NCBI RefSeq assembly: GCF_040560245.1
Contig: NZ_JAKMWP010000011.1
Reading direction: 5' to 3' (one strand)
DNA: 64,000 bases
Source: Morganella sibonii
GTDB taxonomy: Bacteria > Pseudomonadota > Gammaproteobacteria > Enterobacterales > Enterobacteriaceae
Positions within the stretch are counted from its first letter, which is position 1. The number at the start of each line of letters is the position of its first letter. The position numbers and the translations under genes are program-made. Shown piece by piece: positions 26,446 to 35,351 of the stretch. A model generated the notes under the pieces. That model was not told the origin of the DNA and ran no database searches. It worked only from the letters and a program-made list of their open reading frames with translations.

Positions 26446-26895
26446 TCACAGCCAGCGTCGTGTCTGCTGACAATATGCCGTCCATTCCTGTTTAAATTTT
26501 CCGGCAAGGAATTTTTCTTCCTGCGGAATGCTGAACAGATCGGTGATCAGCCAGAAAATCAGTCCGCCGATCAGAAAATAATATGAATGGGTCAGCAGCG
26601 CAAACCCGGTACAGGCCGTGGTCAGTGCGAGATAAACCGGGTTGCGGGACAGCCGGAACGGCCCGCCGGTGATCAGATGCGTGGCTTCGCCGAGCGGGTT
26701 TGGTGTGGTGTTATGGCGGCGGAAGTACAGCAGTGATGCGCCAATCCAGCCGAGACTTTCCAGCCCGATCAGAATGGCTAAAATACCGCTCCAGCCGCTG
26801 AACTGAATGACCAGTGCATTTTTGGAATACAGCCAGGCGGCAGCAATACCATTGATAATCAGCCAGTTAAGAAACGGAAGACGAAATACAGCCAT
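26446..26895 (-). CDS. Small isoprenylcysteine/phospholipid methyltransferase-like membrane protein
   Basis: The 149-residue membrane protein has about four hydrophobic segments and the signature THLITGGPFRLSRNPVYLALT, matching the PEMT/ICMT superfamily (SAM-dependent membrane methyltransferases). The length suits the small bacterial members often found as single-gene units. Target unknown; annotations such as isoprenylcysteine methyltransferase family refer to fold only. It is convergent with yhcC. Confidence 0.75.
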   Translation of the reverse strand: MAVFRLPFLNWLIINGIAAAWLYSKNALVIQFSGWSGILAILIGLESLGWIGASLLYFRRHNTTPNPLGEATHLITGGPFRLSRNPVYLALTTACTGFALLTHSYYFLIGGLIFWLITDLFSIPQEEKFLAGKFKQEWTAYCQQTRRWL

Positions 26896-26976
26896 GATTT
26901 TTCTCCGGTGCCGGATAAAGAAACGGCGGACTCTGCGCTCGCCGCTGTATTCAGTATAACCTGCCTGCTGATATTA

Positions 26977-28698
26977 TCATGCCTCAGAGGTCACACCGCT
27001 CATCAGCTCCAGTTCAATCAGAGCCTTGCTGACTGACGGATAAAAGCTGATTTTATTCTCAACCGGTACGATACGTGCCCGCGCCAGGGTTTTCAGCGGC
27101 TGGAACGGGATATCGGTAACGACAATATGTGTATCCACACCGGCTTCATCAATAAAACGGCGAAACGCTTTTAATCCGCCCGCATCCAGTACCGGCACCG
27201 CATCCCATTGCATCACAATCGTGTGATAGCCGGTACTTTTGACTTTCAGGTCATCAAAAATCCGTTCCGCAGCAGCAAAGAACAGCGGGCCGTTAATACG
27301 GACAACCAGCAGACCTTTATCGTGATCAGTATAAGAGGATTCACTCAGACGCGTCATATTAGCGATACGGCGCATAAACAGCAGTGAAGCCAGCACAATC
27401 CCGACACTGATGGCGATCACCATATCAAACAGCACGGTGAGGCTCAGGCACAGCAGCAGCACGATAATATCGTCTTTCGGTGCGCGGCGGATAAGCTCAA
27501 TCACTTTTGCTGCTTCACTCATATTCCAGGCCACCATCAGCAGCAGGGCTGACATCGCGGCCAGCGGCAGATAAGAGAGCAGTGGTGCCAGAACCAGCAG
27601 GGTCAGCAGAACCAGCAGGGAGTGGATAATGGCAGAGACAGGCGATGTGGCTCCGGCGCGCACGTTAGCGGCAGAGCGGGCAATCGCGGCAGTGGCGGTA
27701 ATACCGCCGAAGAACGGCGCGGTGATATTACCCAGTCCCTGACCCAGCAATTCCCCGTTGGAGTTATGCTTTTTGCCGGTCATCCCGTCGAGTACGACGG
27801 CACAAAGCAGTGACTCAATCGCGCCGAGCATTGCCATCGAAAACGCCGCAGGCATCAGTGCTGTAATCGTGGCCCAGCTGAATACAAATTCTTTGCCGTC
27901 CGGGGTCGGTAAATTCCACGGCAGAATAAATTGCGGCAGAATCGGCGGGATACCCGCGCCCTGCGTGCCGTCAGCCAGGGTATAACTGAAGCGGGAACCG
28001 ATGGTGGCGGCGTCCATACCGAACATTGACAGCAGCAGCATGACCAGCATCCCGGCAATCACCGCGGGCAGATGGCCGGGCAGGCGCAGTTTCAGTTTCG
28101 GCCAGTAGATCAGCACCAGCAGGGTGGTCACACCGATCAGGGTATCGGACAGATTAATGGTCGGCATCGCTTTAACAAGAGCGATCACCTTATCCACATA
28201 GTTTTCCGGCACATACGCCATGGTCAGGCCGAAAAAATCTTTTACCTGCATGGTGGCGATAGTGATCGCAATCCCCGAGGTGAAGCCGAGCACCACGGAA
28301 ATCGGAATATATTCAATGAGTTTACCGAAACGCGCGAGGCCCATCGCCAGCAGGATAATCCCGGACATCAGCGTGGCTATCAGTAAGCCGCCCAGCCCGA
28401 ACTGCTGGGAAACGGGGTAGAGGATCACCACAAATGCTGCGGTTGGTCCTGAGACACTGAAACGGGAGCCACCGGTCACGGCAATGACAATACCGGCGAT
28501 AGCGGCGGTATACAGACCATATTGCGGTGCCACACCACTGCCGATAGCCAGTGCCATGGCCAGCGGGATAGCAATAATCCCGACGGTAATACCGGCAATG
28601 GTATCTTTTATCAGACGGGAAACGGAGTAAGGCTGTTTCCAGCACGAGTCAATTAATGCAGAAAAAAGAGATAATCCTTTAAATGTTGAAATTTTCAT
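26977..28698 (-). CDS. dauA: SulP-family C4-dicarboxylate transporter DauA (YchM)
   Basis: The 573-residue protein is a SulP transporter with N-terminal membrane domain and C-terminal STAS domain. Membrane-domain motifs include TVGIIAIPLAMALAIGSG, QYGLYTAAIAG and TGGSRFSVSGPTAAFVVI. The cytosolic STAS part (about residues 450-560) shows RINGPLFFAAAERIF and VLDAGGLKAFRRF, where the Asp in the DAGG turn is conserved. DauA transports succinate in E. coli at acid pH. In E. coli it lies beside prs; here it has moved to about 8 kb away. Confidence 0.88.
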   Translation of the reverse strand: MKISTFKGLSLFSALIDSCWKQPYSVSRLIKDTIAGITVGIIAIPLAMALAIGSGVAPQYGLYTAAIAGIVIAVTGGSRFSVSGPTAAFVVILYPVSQQFGLGGLLIATLMSGIILLAMGLARFGKLIEYIPISVVLGFTSGIAITIATMQVKDFFGLTMAYVPENYVDKVIALVKAMPTINLSDTLIGVTTLLVLIYWPKLKLRLPGHLPAVIAGMLVMLLLSMFGMDAATIGSRFSYTLADGTQGAGIPPILPQFILPWNLPTPDGKEFVFSWATITALMPAAFSMAMLGAIESLLCAVVLDGMTGKKHNSNGELLGQGLGNITAPFFGGITATAAIARSAANVRAGATSPVSAIIHSLLVLLTLLVLAPLLSYLPLAAMSALLLMVAWNMSEAAKVIELIRRAPKDDIIVLLLCLSLTVLFDMVIAISVGIVLASLLFMRRIANMTRLSESSYTDHDKGLLVVRINGPLFFAAAERIFDDLKVKSTGYHTIVMQWDAVPVLDAGGLKAFRRFIDEAGVDTHIVVTDIPFQPLKTLARARIVPVENKISFYPSVSKALIELELMSGVTSEA

Positions 28699-28923
28699 TT
28701 CCGGACAACTGTCACCTCTGAGTCATATGAAAAAAATAGGGAGACGCCAAAGCGCATTAGTGTACGCAAAACAGAGAGAGATTTAGCTGAGATACATCAA
28801 ATGACGTTGTATACAATAGCGGATATTAAAATAAAATCAAAAATATGAAGAAGTTAAGGTGTAATAAAACAGGATATTCTGTCATTGACAGGGAAGGCAG
28901 TATAAAAAAAGAAAAGACAGAAA

Positions 28924-28954
28924 CGAAAAAAGCCTGCTGATTGCTCAGCAGGCT
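28924..28954 (-). terminator. Intrinsic terminator of the tRNA-Ser gene
   Basis: A 10-base-pair stem (AGCCTGCTGA at 28931-28940 and TCAGCAGGCT at 28945-28954) with a 4-base loop lies just past the tRNA. Read on the minus strand it is followed by a TTTTTT tract (28925-28930). Confidence 0.85.
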
Positions 28955-28966
28955 CTTCTCTTAATA

Positions 28967-29056
28967 TGGCGGTGAGAGAGGGATTCGAACCCTCGATGCA
29001 CTTTCGCGCATACACACTTTCCAGGCGTGCTCCTTCAGCCACTCGGACATCTCACC
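28967..29056 (-). tRNA. serX: tRNA-Ser (anticodon GGA)
   Basis: A 90-base type II tRNA with a long variable arm, read on the minus strand. The acceptor stem GGTGAGA pairs with TCTCACC, and the 3' end encodes GCCA, so CCA is encoded in the gene. The anticodon loop CTGGAAA gives GGA, and the T-loop is GGTTCGAATCC. The sequence matches enteric tRNA-Ser(GGA) apart from the variable arm. It lies in a non-coding gap between dauA and ghrA. Confidence 0.95.
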
Positions 29057-29392
29057 GGGGTACTGTTCGCTGCGTTGATATCTCGCTGCAACGGGGCGCT
29101 ACTATAGGGGAAGCAGTGTAACCCGTCAATACACTCTGTGAAAAAAAATGTGTTTTTTCGTTCGTTTAATTAAAAAAACAGCATATTGGTGATTAACATA
29201 GCGGTTTCAGTAAAAATACAGTACCGGTCGCATAAAAAGCGACCGGCAAATTTTTTTCAGCAGTAAATCATCTGCCGGAAAATTATGCAGGTCAGTTAAC
29301 AATAACAACATTTTAACGAGGTGAAAATCTCTCCGGGGCTTGAATTCTTTCCGTAATCCTATCAGGCTGGTAAAAAAACAGAGGAGCGCCGC
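29057..29392. other. Intergenic region upstream of ghrA
   Basis: About 336 bases without a gene, including the 5' flank of the tRNA (on the minus strand) and the ghrA leader. It holds a complete intrinsic terminator at 29224-29257 on the plus strand with no gene upstream of it on that strand. AGAGGAG at 29379-29385 is the ghrA ribosome-binding site. Confidence 0.5.
29224..29257 (+). terminator. Intrinsic terminator without an upstream gene
   Basis: An 8-base-pair stem (CCGGTCGC/GCGACCGG) with an ATAAAAA loop is followed by CAAA and a TTTTTTT tract. On the plus strand no gene lies between the tRNA and this structure, so it may end a small RNA or an antisense transcript of the tRNA region. Confidence 0.6.
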
Positions 29393-30334
29393 ATGAATAT
29401 TATTTTCTACCATCCTTTTTTTGACTCAGAGTTGTGGATCAACGGCATGAAAAAACACCTGCCACAGGCCGATATCCGTAAATGGGTGCCGGGTGATAAC
29501 CAACCGGCTGATTATGCGCTGGTGTGGTTACCACCGCGTGAGTGCCTGGCGGGGCGGACGACGATGAAAGGTGTCTTTGCACTGGGTGCCGGAGTGGATG
29601 CCATTCTGAAGCAGGAGCAGGCGAACCCGGGCACACTGCCTGCAGGAGTGCCGGTGATCCGCCTTGAAGATACCGGGATGGGGGCGCAGATGCAGGAGTA
29701 CGCGGTTGCCAAAGCGCTGTGGTATTTCCGCAAAATGGATATTTATAAACGTCAGCAGGAGCAGCGTATCTGGAAAGCGCAGCCGGCGTTTACGTTTGAT
29801 GAGTTTGAAATCGGGGTACTGGGAACCGGCGTTCTCGGCCGTTCAGTAGCGGAAAAACTTGCGGAGTTCGGATTTAAAGTCCATGGCTGGAGCCGGACAC
29901 CGAAACAGATCCCGGGCGTAACCGGTTTCCACGGCAACGATCAACTGGATGAATTCTTAAGTCACAGCCGTCTGCTGATCAACCTGCTGCCGGATACACC
30001 GCAGACGCGCGGTATCCTCAATCAGTCGCTGTTCAGTAAGCTGCCGCAGAGCTCTTACCTGATTAACCTGGCGCGCGGTTCCCATCTGGTGGATAACGAT
30101 CTGCTCGAAGCGATTGATGACGGGCAGATTGCCGGTGCCAGCCTGGACGTCTTTGCCACTGAGCCGCTGCCGGAAATGCACCCGTTCTGGACACATCCGA
30201 GAGTGGATGTCACACCGCATATTGCCGCATTCACTATTCCGTCAGCGGCGATGAAAGCCATTGTCGCCAATATTGAGCGGATTGAGCGGGGTGAAGCACC
30301 GCACGGTGTGGTGAATATGGAGCTGGGGTATTAA
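29393..30334 (+). CDS. ghrA: Glyoxylate/hydroxypyruvate reductase A
   Basis: The 313-residue D-2-hydroxyacid dehydrogenase uses NADPH to reduce glyoxylate and hydroxypyruvate. FALGAGVDAIL, the dinucleotide loop GVLGTGVLGRSV, the catalytic Arg in NLARGSHLVD, the Glu in TEPLPE, and the His in TPHIAAFT follow family order. Length agrees with E. coli GhrA (312). A strong ribosome-binding site (AGAGGAG) lies upstream. The next gene on the same strand is ycdY, 63 bases away. Confidence 0.94.
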   Translation: MNIIFYHPFFDSELWINGMKKHLPQADIRKWVPGDNQPADYALVWLPPRECLAGRTTMKGVFALGAGVDAILKQEQANPGTLPAGVPVIRLEDTGMGAQMQEYAVAKALWYFRKMDIYKRQQEQRIWKAQPAFTFDEFEIGVLGTGVLGRSVAEKLAEFGFKVHGWSRTPKQIPGVTGFHGNDQLDEFLSHSRLLINLLPDTPQTRGILNQSLFSKLPQSSYLINLARGSHLVDNDLLEAIDDGQIAGASLDVFATEPLPEMHPFWTHPRVDVTPHIAAFTIPSAAMKAIVANIERIERGEAPHGVVNMELGY

Positions 30335-30397
30335 TTCTTTACAGCGATAAGGACAATCCGGACAATAGCGGCAACTCAGTTAATAAGGATTTGAAGT

Positions 30398-30955
30398 ATG
30401 AATGAATTTTCGCTGGTTTGCCGCCTGCTCGGAACCCTGCTTAACCGCGCTCCGGCTGATCCTGTGCTGGCACCGGTTCTGACGATGATTAAGCAGGGGC
30501 AGCTGAAAGCTCACTGGCCGCTGGAACAGGACGCGCTGCTGACCAGACTGGCTGAGCATTGTGATACCGCTGAACTGACGGCGGATTATCAGCAGTTATT
30601 TACTGACGGGGCGGTGGCTCAGCACCGGTCAGAGTATACCGGTCAGCCGGAAAGTGAGGTACGTCAGTTTCTCAGTGAACGCGGTATGCCGCTGACAGAC
30701 TCTGTAACAGACAGTTTTGGCTCTCTGCTGCTTGCGGCATCCTGGCTGGAAGATCAGGCACAGGAAGATGAAGTCAGCGCCCAGACAGCGTTGTTTGCGG
30801 ATTACCTGCTGCCGTGGAGTGATGCATTCCTCGGGAAAGTTGAATCTCATGCACAACACGGTTTTTACCGCACACTGGCGATCCTGACCCGCGAGGCGTT
30901 GTCAGCGTTGTATGAAGAACTGACTGAAGACGAAGAAGACGAAAATAATGACTGA
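30398..30955 (+). CDS. ycdY: TorD-family chaperone YcdY
   Basis: The 185-residue all-helical protein of the TorD/DmsD family resembles E. coli YcdY, which helps load zinc in the phosphatase YcdX. Features are the YQQLFTDG block, the SEYTGQPESEVRQFLSERGM region, and the C-terminal acidic tail. In E. coli ycdX lies between ghrA and ycdY; here that partner is missing from the cluster, so either it is elsewhere or this chaperone serves another target. Confidence 0.75.
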   Translation: MNEFSLVCRLLGTLLNRAPADPVLAPVLTMIKQGQLKAHWPLEQDALLTRLAEHCDTAELTADYQQLFTDGAVAQHRSEYTGQPESEVRQFLSERGMPLTDSVTDSFGSLLLAASWLEDQAQEDEVSAQTALFADYLLPWSDAFLGKVESHAQHGFYRTLAILTREALSALYEELTEDEEDENND

Positions 30956-30984
30956 TATGTGACGTTGTCACGTGTTATTCCCGG

Positions 30985-31008
30985 CCCGGTCAGATGACCG
31001 GGTTTTTT
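30985..31008 (+). terminator. Intrinsic terminator of ghrA-ycdY
   Basis: CCCGGTCA at 30985-30992 and TGACCGGG at 30995-31002 form a stem, followed by TTTTTT. It lies 30 bases past the ycdY stop and just before the convergent transporter gene. Confidence 0.85.
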
Positions 31009-31017
31009 GTATCAGGC

Positions 31018-32331
31018 TCAGAACAACCCCAGAAACCAGCCTGCTGCCAGCGTGACAAAGCTGAACAGCCAGATCCAGAAGAAGGAGTAACGCAGATGGC
31101 GTCCCATATCCACACCGGCGATCCCCACCGCCAGCCAGACTGCCGGTGAAAACGGGCTGACAAACGTACCGGCGTTATTACCGATGGCCATGGCATACAC
31201 CACATCCGCCGGCGGAATACCTGCGGAAGCCACCACATCACGGACAATCGGCAGCAGCGCAAAATAATAGGCGTCGGTACTGGTAAATATATCCAGCGGC
31301 ACGCCAATCATCCCGATAATGATATGAAATTCAGAAGCCAGATGTTCCGGAATAATCAGCAGCAGGTCTTTGGCGACAGATTCCAGCATACCGCCTTTAT
31401 CCATAATCCCCAGGAATACCCCGGCAGATAGAATAATTGCCGCCATAGATAATGCCTGCGGGGCATGATGGTTAATCGCGGCAACCTGGTCCTTTGGTTT
31501 CGGGTAATTGATGATAAGAGCGGCAGAAAGCGCCAGCATAAAAATATAGGGAGCGGCCAGCCACCCCAGTGCCAGACTGAGGATCGCCAGCAGGATCAGC
31601 AACATATTGATAAGGAAGCGTTGTGGTTTTTCAGTACCCTGTTCGTGATCAGCCTCATCATACAGTTCAAGAAGGGAATCCTGTTCATACGGCGTGGTGC
31701 CGTATTGTGCTGCACGGGCGATACGGTGTTTTTCCCGCAGGCCGAACAGGGCGGCAACCAGCACCGATGCGGTAATACCGATGATTTGCACCGGGATCAG
31801 CGGCTGCCACAGAGCAGAGGCGGAAATACCGGTCACGGCTGATGCCCGGCCGAGCGGTCCGCCCCACGGCACCATATTCATGACCCCCATACTCATACAC
31901 ATCAGCAGCAGCATCAGATACGGGCTCATACCCAGCCGCCGGTAGATGGGTAAAAATGCCGGAATGATAATCAGAAAAGTAGCCGCGCCGGAGCCGTCAA
32001 GATGAACAACGGCCGCCACCAGGGCTGTCACCATGGCCACAATCACCACACTTCCCCGCGTCAGCCCGATCATCAGGCGGATAAACGGATTGAAAATGTG
32101 CAGATCTTTCATAATGCTGAAAAACAGAATGGCAAACAGAAACATCACCGCGACATTCGCGACTTTTTTGATGCCGTAATCAAAAAATGCGGTAATGTCA
32201 GTCAGGGAATAACCCGCCAGCAGGGCACCAAACAGGGGAATAACAGACATGGCAATAACAGGGCTGGTTTTTCCTGTCATCAGCAAAATAACAATCGTTA
32301 CGATGATCAGCAGTCCAATCAGTGTCAGCAT
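31018..32331 (-). CDS. CitMHS-family citrate/divalent-metal transporter
   Basis: The 437-residue membrane protein has about eleven hydrophobic segments and a charged middle loop (about residues 198-235). It fits the citrate-Mg2+:H+ symporter family (CitMHS) with DGSGAATFLIIIPAF, MVPWGGPLGRASAV, and DIFTSTDAYYFALLPIV near the C-terminus. The substrate could be citrate or a related carboxylate complexed with metal. No regulator or lyase gene is adjacent. The next gene upstream is yceB, on the same strand but 370 bases away. Confidence 0.82.
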   Translation of the reverse strand: MLTLIGLLIIVTIVILLMTGKTSPVIAMSVIPLFGALLAGYSLTDITAFFDYGIKKVANVAVMFLFAILFFSIMKDLHIFNPFIRLMIGLTRGSVVIVAMVTALVAAVVHLDGSGAATFLIIIPAFLPIYRRLGMSPYLMLLLMCMSMGVMNMVPWGGPLGRASAVTGISASALWQPLIPVQIIGITASVLVAALFGLREKHRIARAAQYGTTPYEQDSLLELYDEADHEQGTEKPQRFLINMLLILLAILSLALGWLAAPYIFMLALSAALIINYPKPKDQVAAINHHAPQALSMAAIILSAGVFLGIMDKGGMLESVAKDLLLIIPEHLASEFHIIIGMIGVPLDIFTSTDAYYFALLPIVRDVVASAGIPPADVVYAMAIGNNAGTFVSPFSPAVWLAVGIAGVDMGRHLRYSFFWIWLFSFVTLAAGWFLGLF

Positions 32332-32703
32332 CAGATGATCCTTATCCGGAAATGATTATTTTCTGATGTTACTGAAATGAAGAAGCATGATGTTAAAAAT
32401 GTTTATGAATTGTGAAATATATCATCAAAAAAGGAGGCGGCAGATTCAGAAAAAAGCGGTCAATCACAAATTAATTTTATCTGCGGCAGCAGATAAAACA
32501 GCGTTTCATTCTTATTTTTGGGGAGAGTATTGCGGAAGTGTCAGAATCAGATGGCCCGGTATTTTTTCGTATGCTTTGAATTTTCGTCACATTCTTTTGC
32601 AGAACAGGAAAATAATACCGTTCCCGGCGGGATAGTTAAGGAACGGTATCATAATTTAGTGAATTAATAATTTACGGGCACAATTAAAAATTTTTATCAA
32701 AGG
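32332..32703. other. Intergenic region between citrate-type transporter and yceB
   Basis: About 370 AT-rich bases, which should hold the transporter promoter on the minus strand. There is an incomplete CRP-like site (TGTGA at 32411-32415, TCATC at 32422-32426). An inverted repeat ATACCGTTCC/GGAACGGTAT (32615-32624, 32640-32649) has a 15-base loop. A short reading frame at 32387-32635 has no ribosome-binding site and unconvincing composition. Confidence 0.4.
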
Positions 32704-33261
32704 TTATTCCGTTAACGGGATAACTATCCGGCCCGGACGGATTTCAATGCCTTTGGCAAACTTTTTCGCCGCCGCTTCGGCAGTATTATCTGCGTTCAGC
32801 ACATAGACGGGGGTGATATTGAAAAAGGTGCTCAGTGTATGATTGAGGTAGGGGATCAGTGCAGAAATCAGGGTATCCCATTTATCCGGGTCCAGTGTGT
32901 AATTGGTGATTTCAATATCACGCATATAAATTGACCCGCTGGTGGCATCAAAATACGGTGCAGCGCTGAGGGTCATTGAAATGGTAAAATCACGCGAACC
33001 GAACAGTGACACCAGCTTCAGTGAGCCGATTGCGGTCAGTTTGACGTTACCCGGTTCTTCCCGGCCAATCTCGGTGAGCAGTTTTTCCAGGGTAAAATCC
33101 GCATCTGCCACACCGTCCATACCAATCTGTTTGTTCAGCCGGATATTTTCAGCCACTGCACTGTTTATCGTCTCTTCACTGACACTGATTTCAGTTAACT
33201 TATCGCAGCCTGTTAAAACTGTTGCTGCGACCAGTGCCGCGGTAAAAAGGAATAATCTCAT
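32704..33261 (-). CDS. yceB: DUF1439 lipoprotein YceB
   Basis: The 185-residue lipoprotein has a short signal peptide ending LTGC, which makes the Cys near residue 19 the lipidated residue. The mature domain ISVSEETINSAVAENIRLNKQIG and the SLKLVSLFGSRDFTISMTLSA block fit the DUF1439/YceB family, with E. coli YceB at 186 residues. The start at 33261 has AGGAGA upstream; a longer frame has no lipobox. It follows mdtH on the same strand. In E. coli yceB, grxB and mdtH are neighbours; grxB is missing here. Confidence 0.88.
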   Translation of the reverse strand: MRLFLFTAALVAATVLTGCDKLTEISVSEETINSAVAENIRLNKQIGMDGVADADFTLEKLLTEIGREEPGNVKLTAIGSLKLVSLFGSRDFTISMTLSAAPYFDATSGSIYMRDIEITNYTLDPDKWDTLISALIPYLNHTLSTFFNITPVYVLNADNTAEAAAKKFAKGIEIRPGRIVIPLTE

Positions 33262-33325
33262 CAGTATCTCCTGTTGTATACCACCCGATACTAACCTGTG
33301 CTGCGGCAAATCCAAAATATCCGGA

Positions 33326-34525
33326 TCAATTTAATACGGCCGGGCTTATCTTCTTCGGGTTAAACTGGCGGTAGAGTGCAGTCAGTGTAATCAGACCGAT
33401 TGTACCGAGTAAAAACCAGGGAAGTTCAGGTAATTGCATTTCTTTACCCAAATCATACAGCCAGCCGCCGCCGGTATAGCCGATGGCACCGCCGAATGCC
33501 AGCCCGAGACGGCTGAAGCCCATGTAACTGCCGCGTGCACGCGGATCAGCCAGTGAGGCACTGAGTGTTTCCCGTGCCGGTTCGGCGATCACCGATCCTA
33601 AATAGAACAAACAGATAATCGCGAACAATACATGCAGTGAATGTGTCAGTGCGACCGGGAACATGCTCAGGCTCATCAGAAACAACCCGGCCATCAGACG
33701 GGTTTCCAGCCGGAAGCGTTTTTCACTCCAGCGTGCCAGCGGATACAGGAGCGTCAGTGATAAGGCGGCCTCAATGGCATACATCCATTTCACCGCTGCC
33801 GGGGTGCCTGCCAGTTCGTTGACGATAATAGGGAACATCAGCATCACCTGCACGGAGAGAATAAAGTAGCCGGTCAGTGTCAGCACATAGCGGGAGAAGC
33901 GTTTATCGCGCAGTACGCGGGTCAGACCCTCTCTGACCGGCGTACGGGTGGTGGAGATGCGGTAAGCGGGCAGTAACCAGGCGTTACACAGTGCGGTAAT
34001 GATAAAAATTGCCGCGCCCACCCAGCAGACCAGATGGAAATCATAGATAAGCAGCCAGCTGCCGAGCAGAGCCCCGATCACCGCACCGGCACTGTCCTGC
34101 ATCAGCAGCAGGGAGTAAAAACGACCGCGTTCATACGGTCGGGTCAGTTTGATTACCAGCGCGGTGCGCGGCGGGTCAAACAGTGTACCGCCGATGGCGG
34201 AAAGGACACAGGACAGCCAGAGTATCCACGGCTCATCGGCCATGGCCATCAGGGCGAAGCCACCGGCACGGAGAAACATACCGATAACGATCATCGGTTT
34301 GGCGCCGAAACGGTCAGCAATGGCGCCGCCGAAAATGCCCAGCCCCTGCTGGACAAACTGACGCAGCCCCAGTGCAAACCCGACCACAATCCCCGCCCAG
34401 CCGAGTTGCTCAACAAAGCGGATGGAGATCAGCGGGAAGACCACAAAGAAGCCGAGAACAACCAGCAGGTTATCCACCAGCAACCAGTACTTACCCAGTG
34501 TCCGGGCTTGTCTGACAAGTGACAT
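33326..34525 (-). CDS. mdtH: Multidrug efflux MFS transporter MdtH
   Basis: The 399-residue transporter of the major facilitator superfamily has twelve predicted membrane segments. Family matches include QARTLGKYWLLVDNLLVVLG at the N-terminus, the loop between segments 2 and 3 GGAIADRFGAKPMIVIG, LFDPPRTALVIKLT, and DSAGAVIGALLGSWL. E. coli MdtH has 402 residues and confers quinolone resistance when overproduced. It is divergent from rimJ, as in E. coli. Confidence 0.93.
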   Translation of the reverse strand: MSLVRQARTLGKYWLLVDNLLVVLGFFVVFPLISIRFVEQLGWAGIVVGFALGLRQFVQQGLGIFGGAIADRFGAKPMIVIGMFLRAGGFALMAMADEPWILWLSCVLSAIGGTLFDPPRTALVIKLTRPYERGRFYSLLLMQDSAGAVIGALLGSWLLIYDFHLVCWVGAAIFIITALCNAWLLPAYRISTTRTPVREGLTRVLRDKRFSRYVLTLTGYFILSVQVMLMFPIIVNELAGTPAAVKWMYAIEAALSLTLLYPLARWSEKRFRLETRLMAGLFLMSLSMFPVALTHSLHVLFAIICLFYLGSVIAEPARETLSASLADPRARGSYMGFSRLGLAFGGAIGYTGGGWLYDLGKEMQLPELPWFLLGTIGLITLTALYRQFNPKKISPAVLN

Positions 34526-34689
34526 TCAGCACCACATTAAATATTGAAAGGAATAGAAAAAAGGGAGATGATTACACTTTCTATTCTCTGCTTATTCCGC
34601 CCGTGATGACAGAGAATTCAGGATGATATTTTTTTATCGACGGAACGTGGTTAAGCACACCTTGATTACGGCCTTCTGAGAGAGGAATT

Positions 34690-35277
34690 ATGTTGTTCGG
34701 CTATCGCGCGAATACGCCGCAGCTTCGTTTTAACACGGACAGAATGGTGGTTCGTCTGGCTCATGAGCGGGACGCGTACCGCATCAGTGAATATTACTGT
34801 GATAATGAAGAATTTCTGAAGCCATGGGAGCCTCTGCGCGACCGCAGCCATTATCATCCTTCCGGCTGGTCGTCGCGCTTACAGCTGATGACAGATATGC
34901 ACCGGCAGGGCACCGCATTTCATTTTCTGCTGCTGGATAAAGCGGAAAATGAGGTCATGGGCGTGGCGAACTACAGTAATGTTATCCGCGGTGTATTTCA
35001 TGCCTGTTTTCTCGGTTATTCGCTGGGGGAAAAATGGCAGGGACAGCATTATATGCAGGAAGCGCTGGAACCGACTCTCCGCTATATGCAGCGCCAGCAG
35101 GGCATGCACCGGATTATGGCAAACTATATGCCCCATAATCAGCGCAGCGGGCAGCTCCTCGCCCGGCTCGGGTTTGAGAAAGAGGGCTATGCAAAGGAGT
35201 ATCTGATGATTAACGGCCGGTGGCGCGACCATGTTCTGACCGCTCTCACCACTCCTGACTGGGTTAAGCCACGATAA
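34690..35277 (+). CDS. rimJ: Ribosomal protein S5 alanine N-acetyltransferase
   Basis: The 195-residue GNAT-fold enzyme acetylates the N-terminal alanine of ribosomal protein S5. It shows the RimJ-type layout with VRLAHERDAYRISEYYCDNEEF, GYSLGEKWQGQHYMQEAL as the acetyl-CoA region, and NQRSGQLLARLGFEKEG. E. coli RimJ has 194 residues. It is divergent from mdtH. murJ follows by 75 bases on the same strand, without the intervening yceH and yceM of E. coli. Confidence 0.95.
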   Translation: MLFGYRANTPQLRFNTDRMVVRLAHERDAYRISEYYCDNEEFLKPWEPLRDRSHYHPSGWSSRLQLMTDMHRQGTAFHFLLLDKAENEVMGVANYSNVIRGVFHACFLGYSLGEKWQGQHYMQEALEPTLRYMQRQQGMHRIMANYMPHNQRSGQLLARLGFEKEGYAKEYLMINGRWRDHVLTALTTPDWVKPR

Positions 35278-35351
35278 CGGCGGGTTTTTCTGTTCCGCCC
35301 GCGTTATCGTGATACTATTTCCGCCTTTGTTATCTGACCAGCACATTCAGC

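Noticed and set aside
32411..32426. Possible CRP site upstream of the citrate-type transporter
   Set aside because: The second half-site is TCATC instead of TCACA (two mismatches), so I did not list it as a CRP site.
32387..32635. 82-codon reading frame upstream of the citrate-type transporter
   Set aside because: No ribosome-binding site, unusual composition, and no recognised family. It lies in the presumed promoter region.
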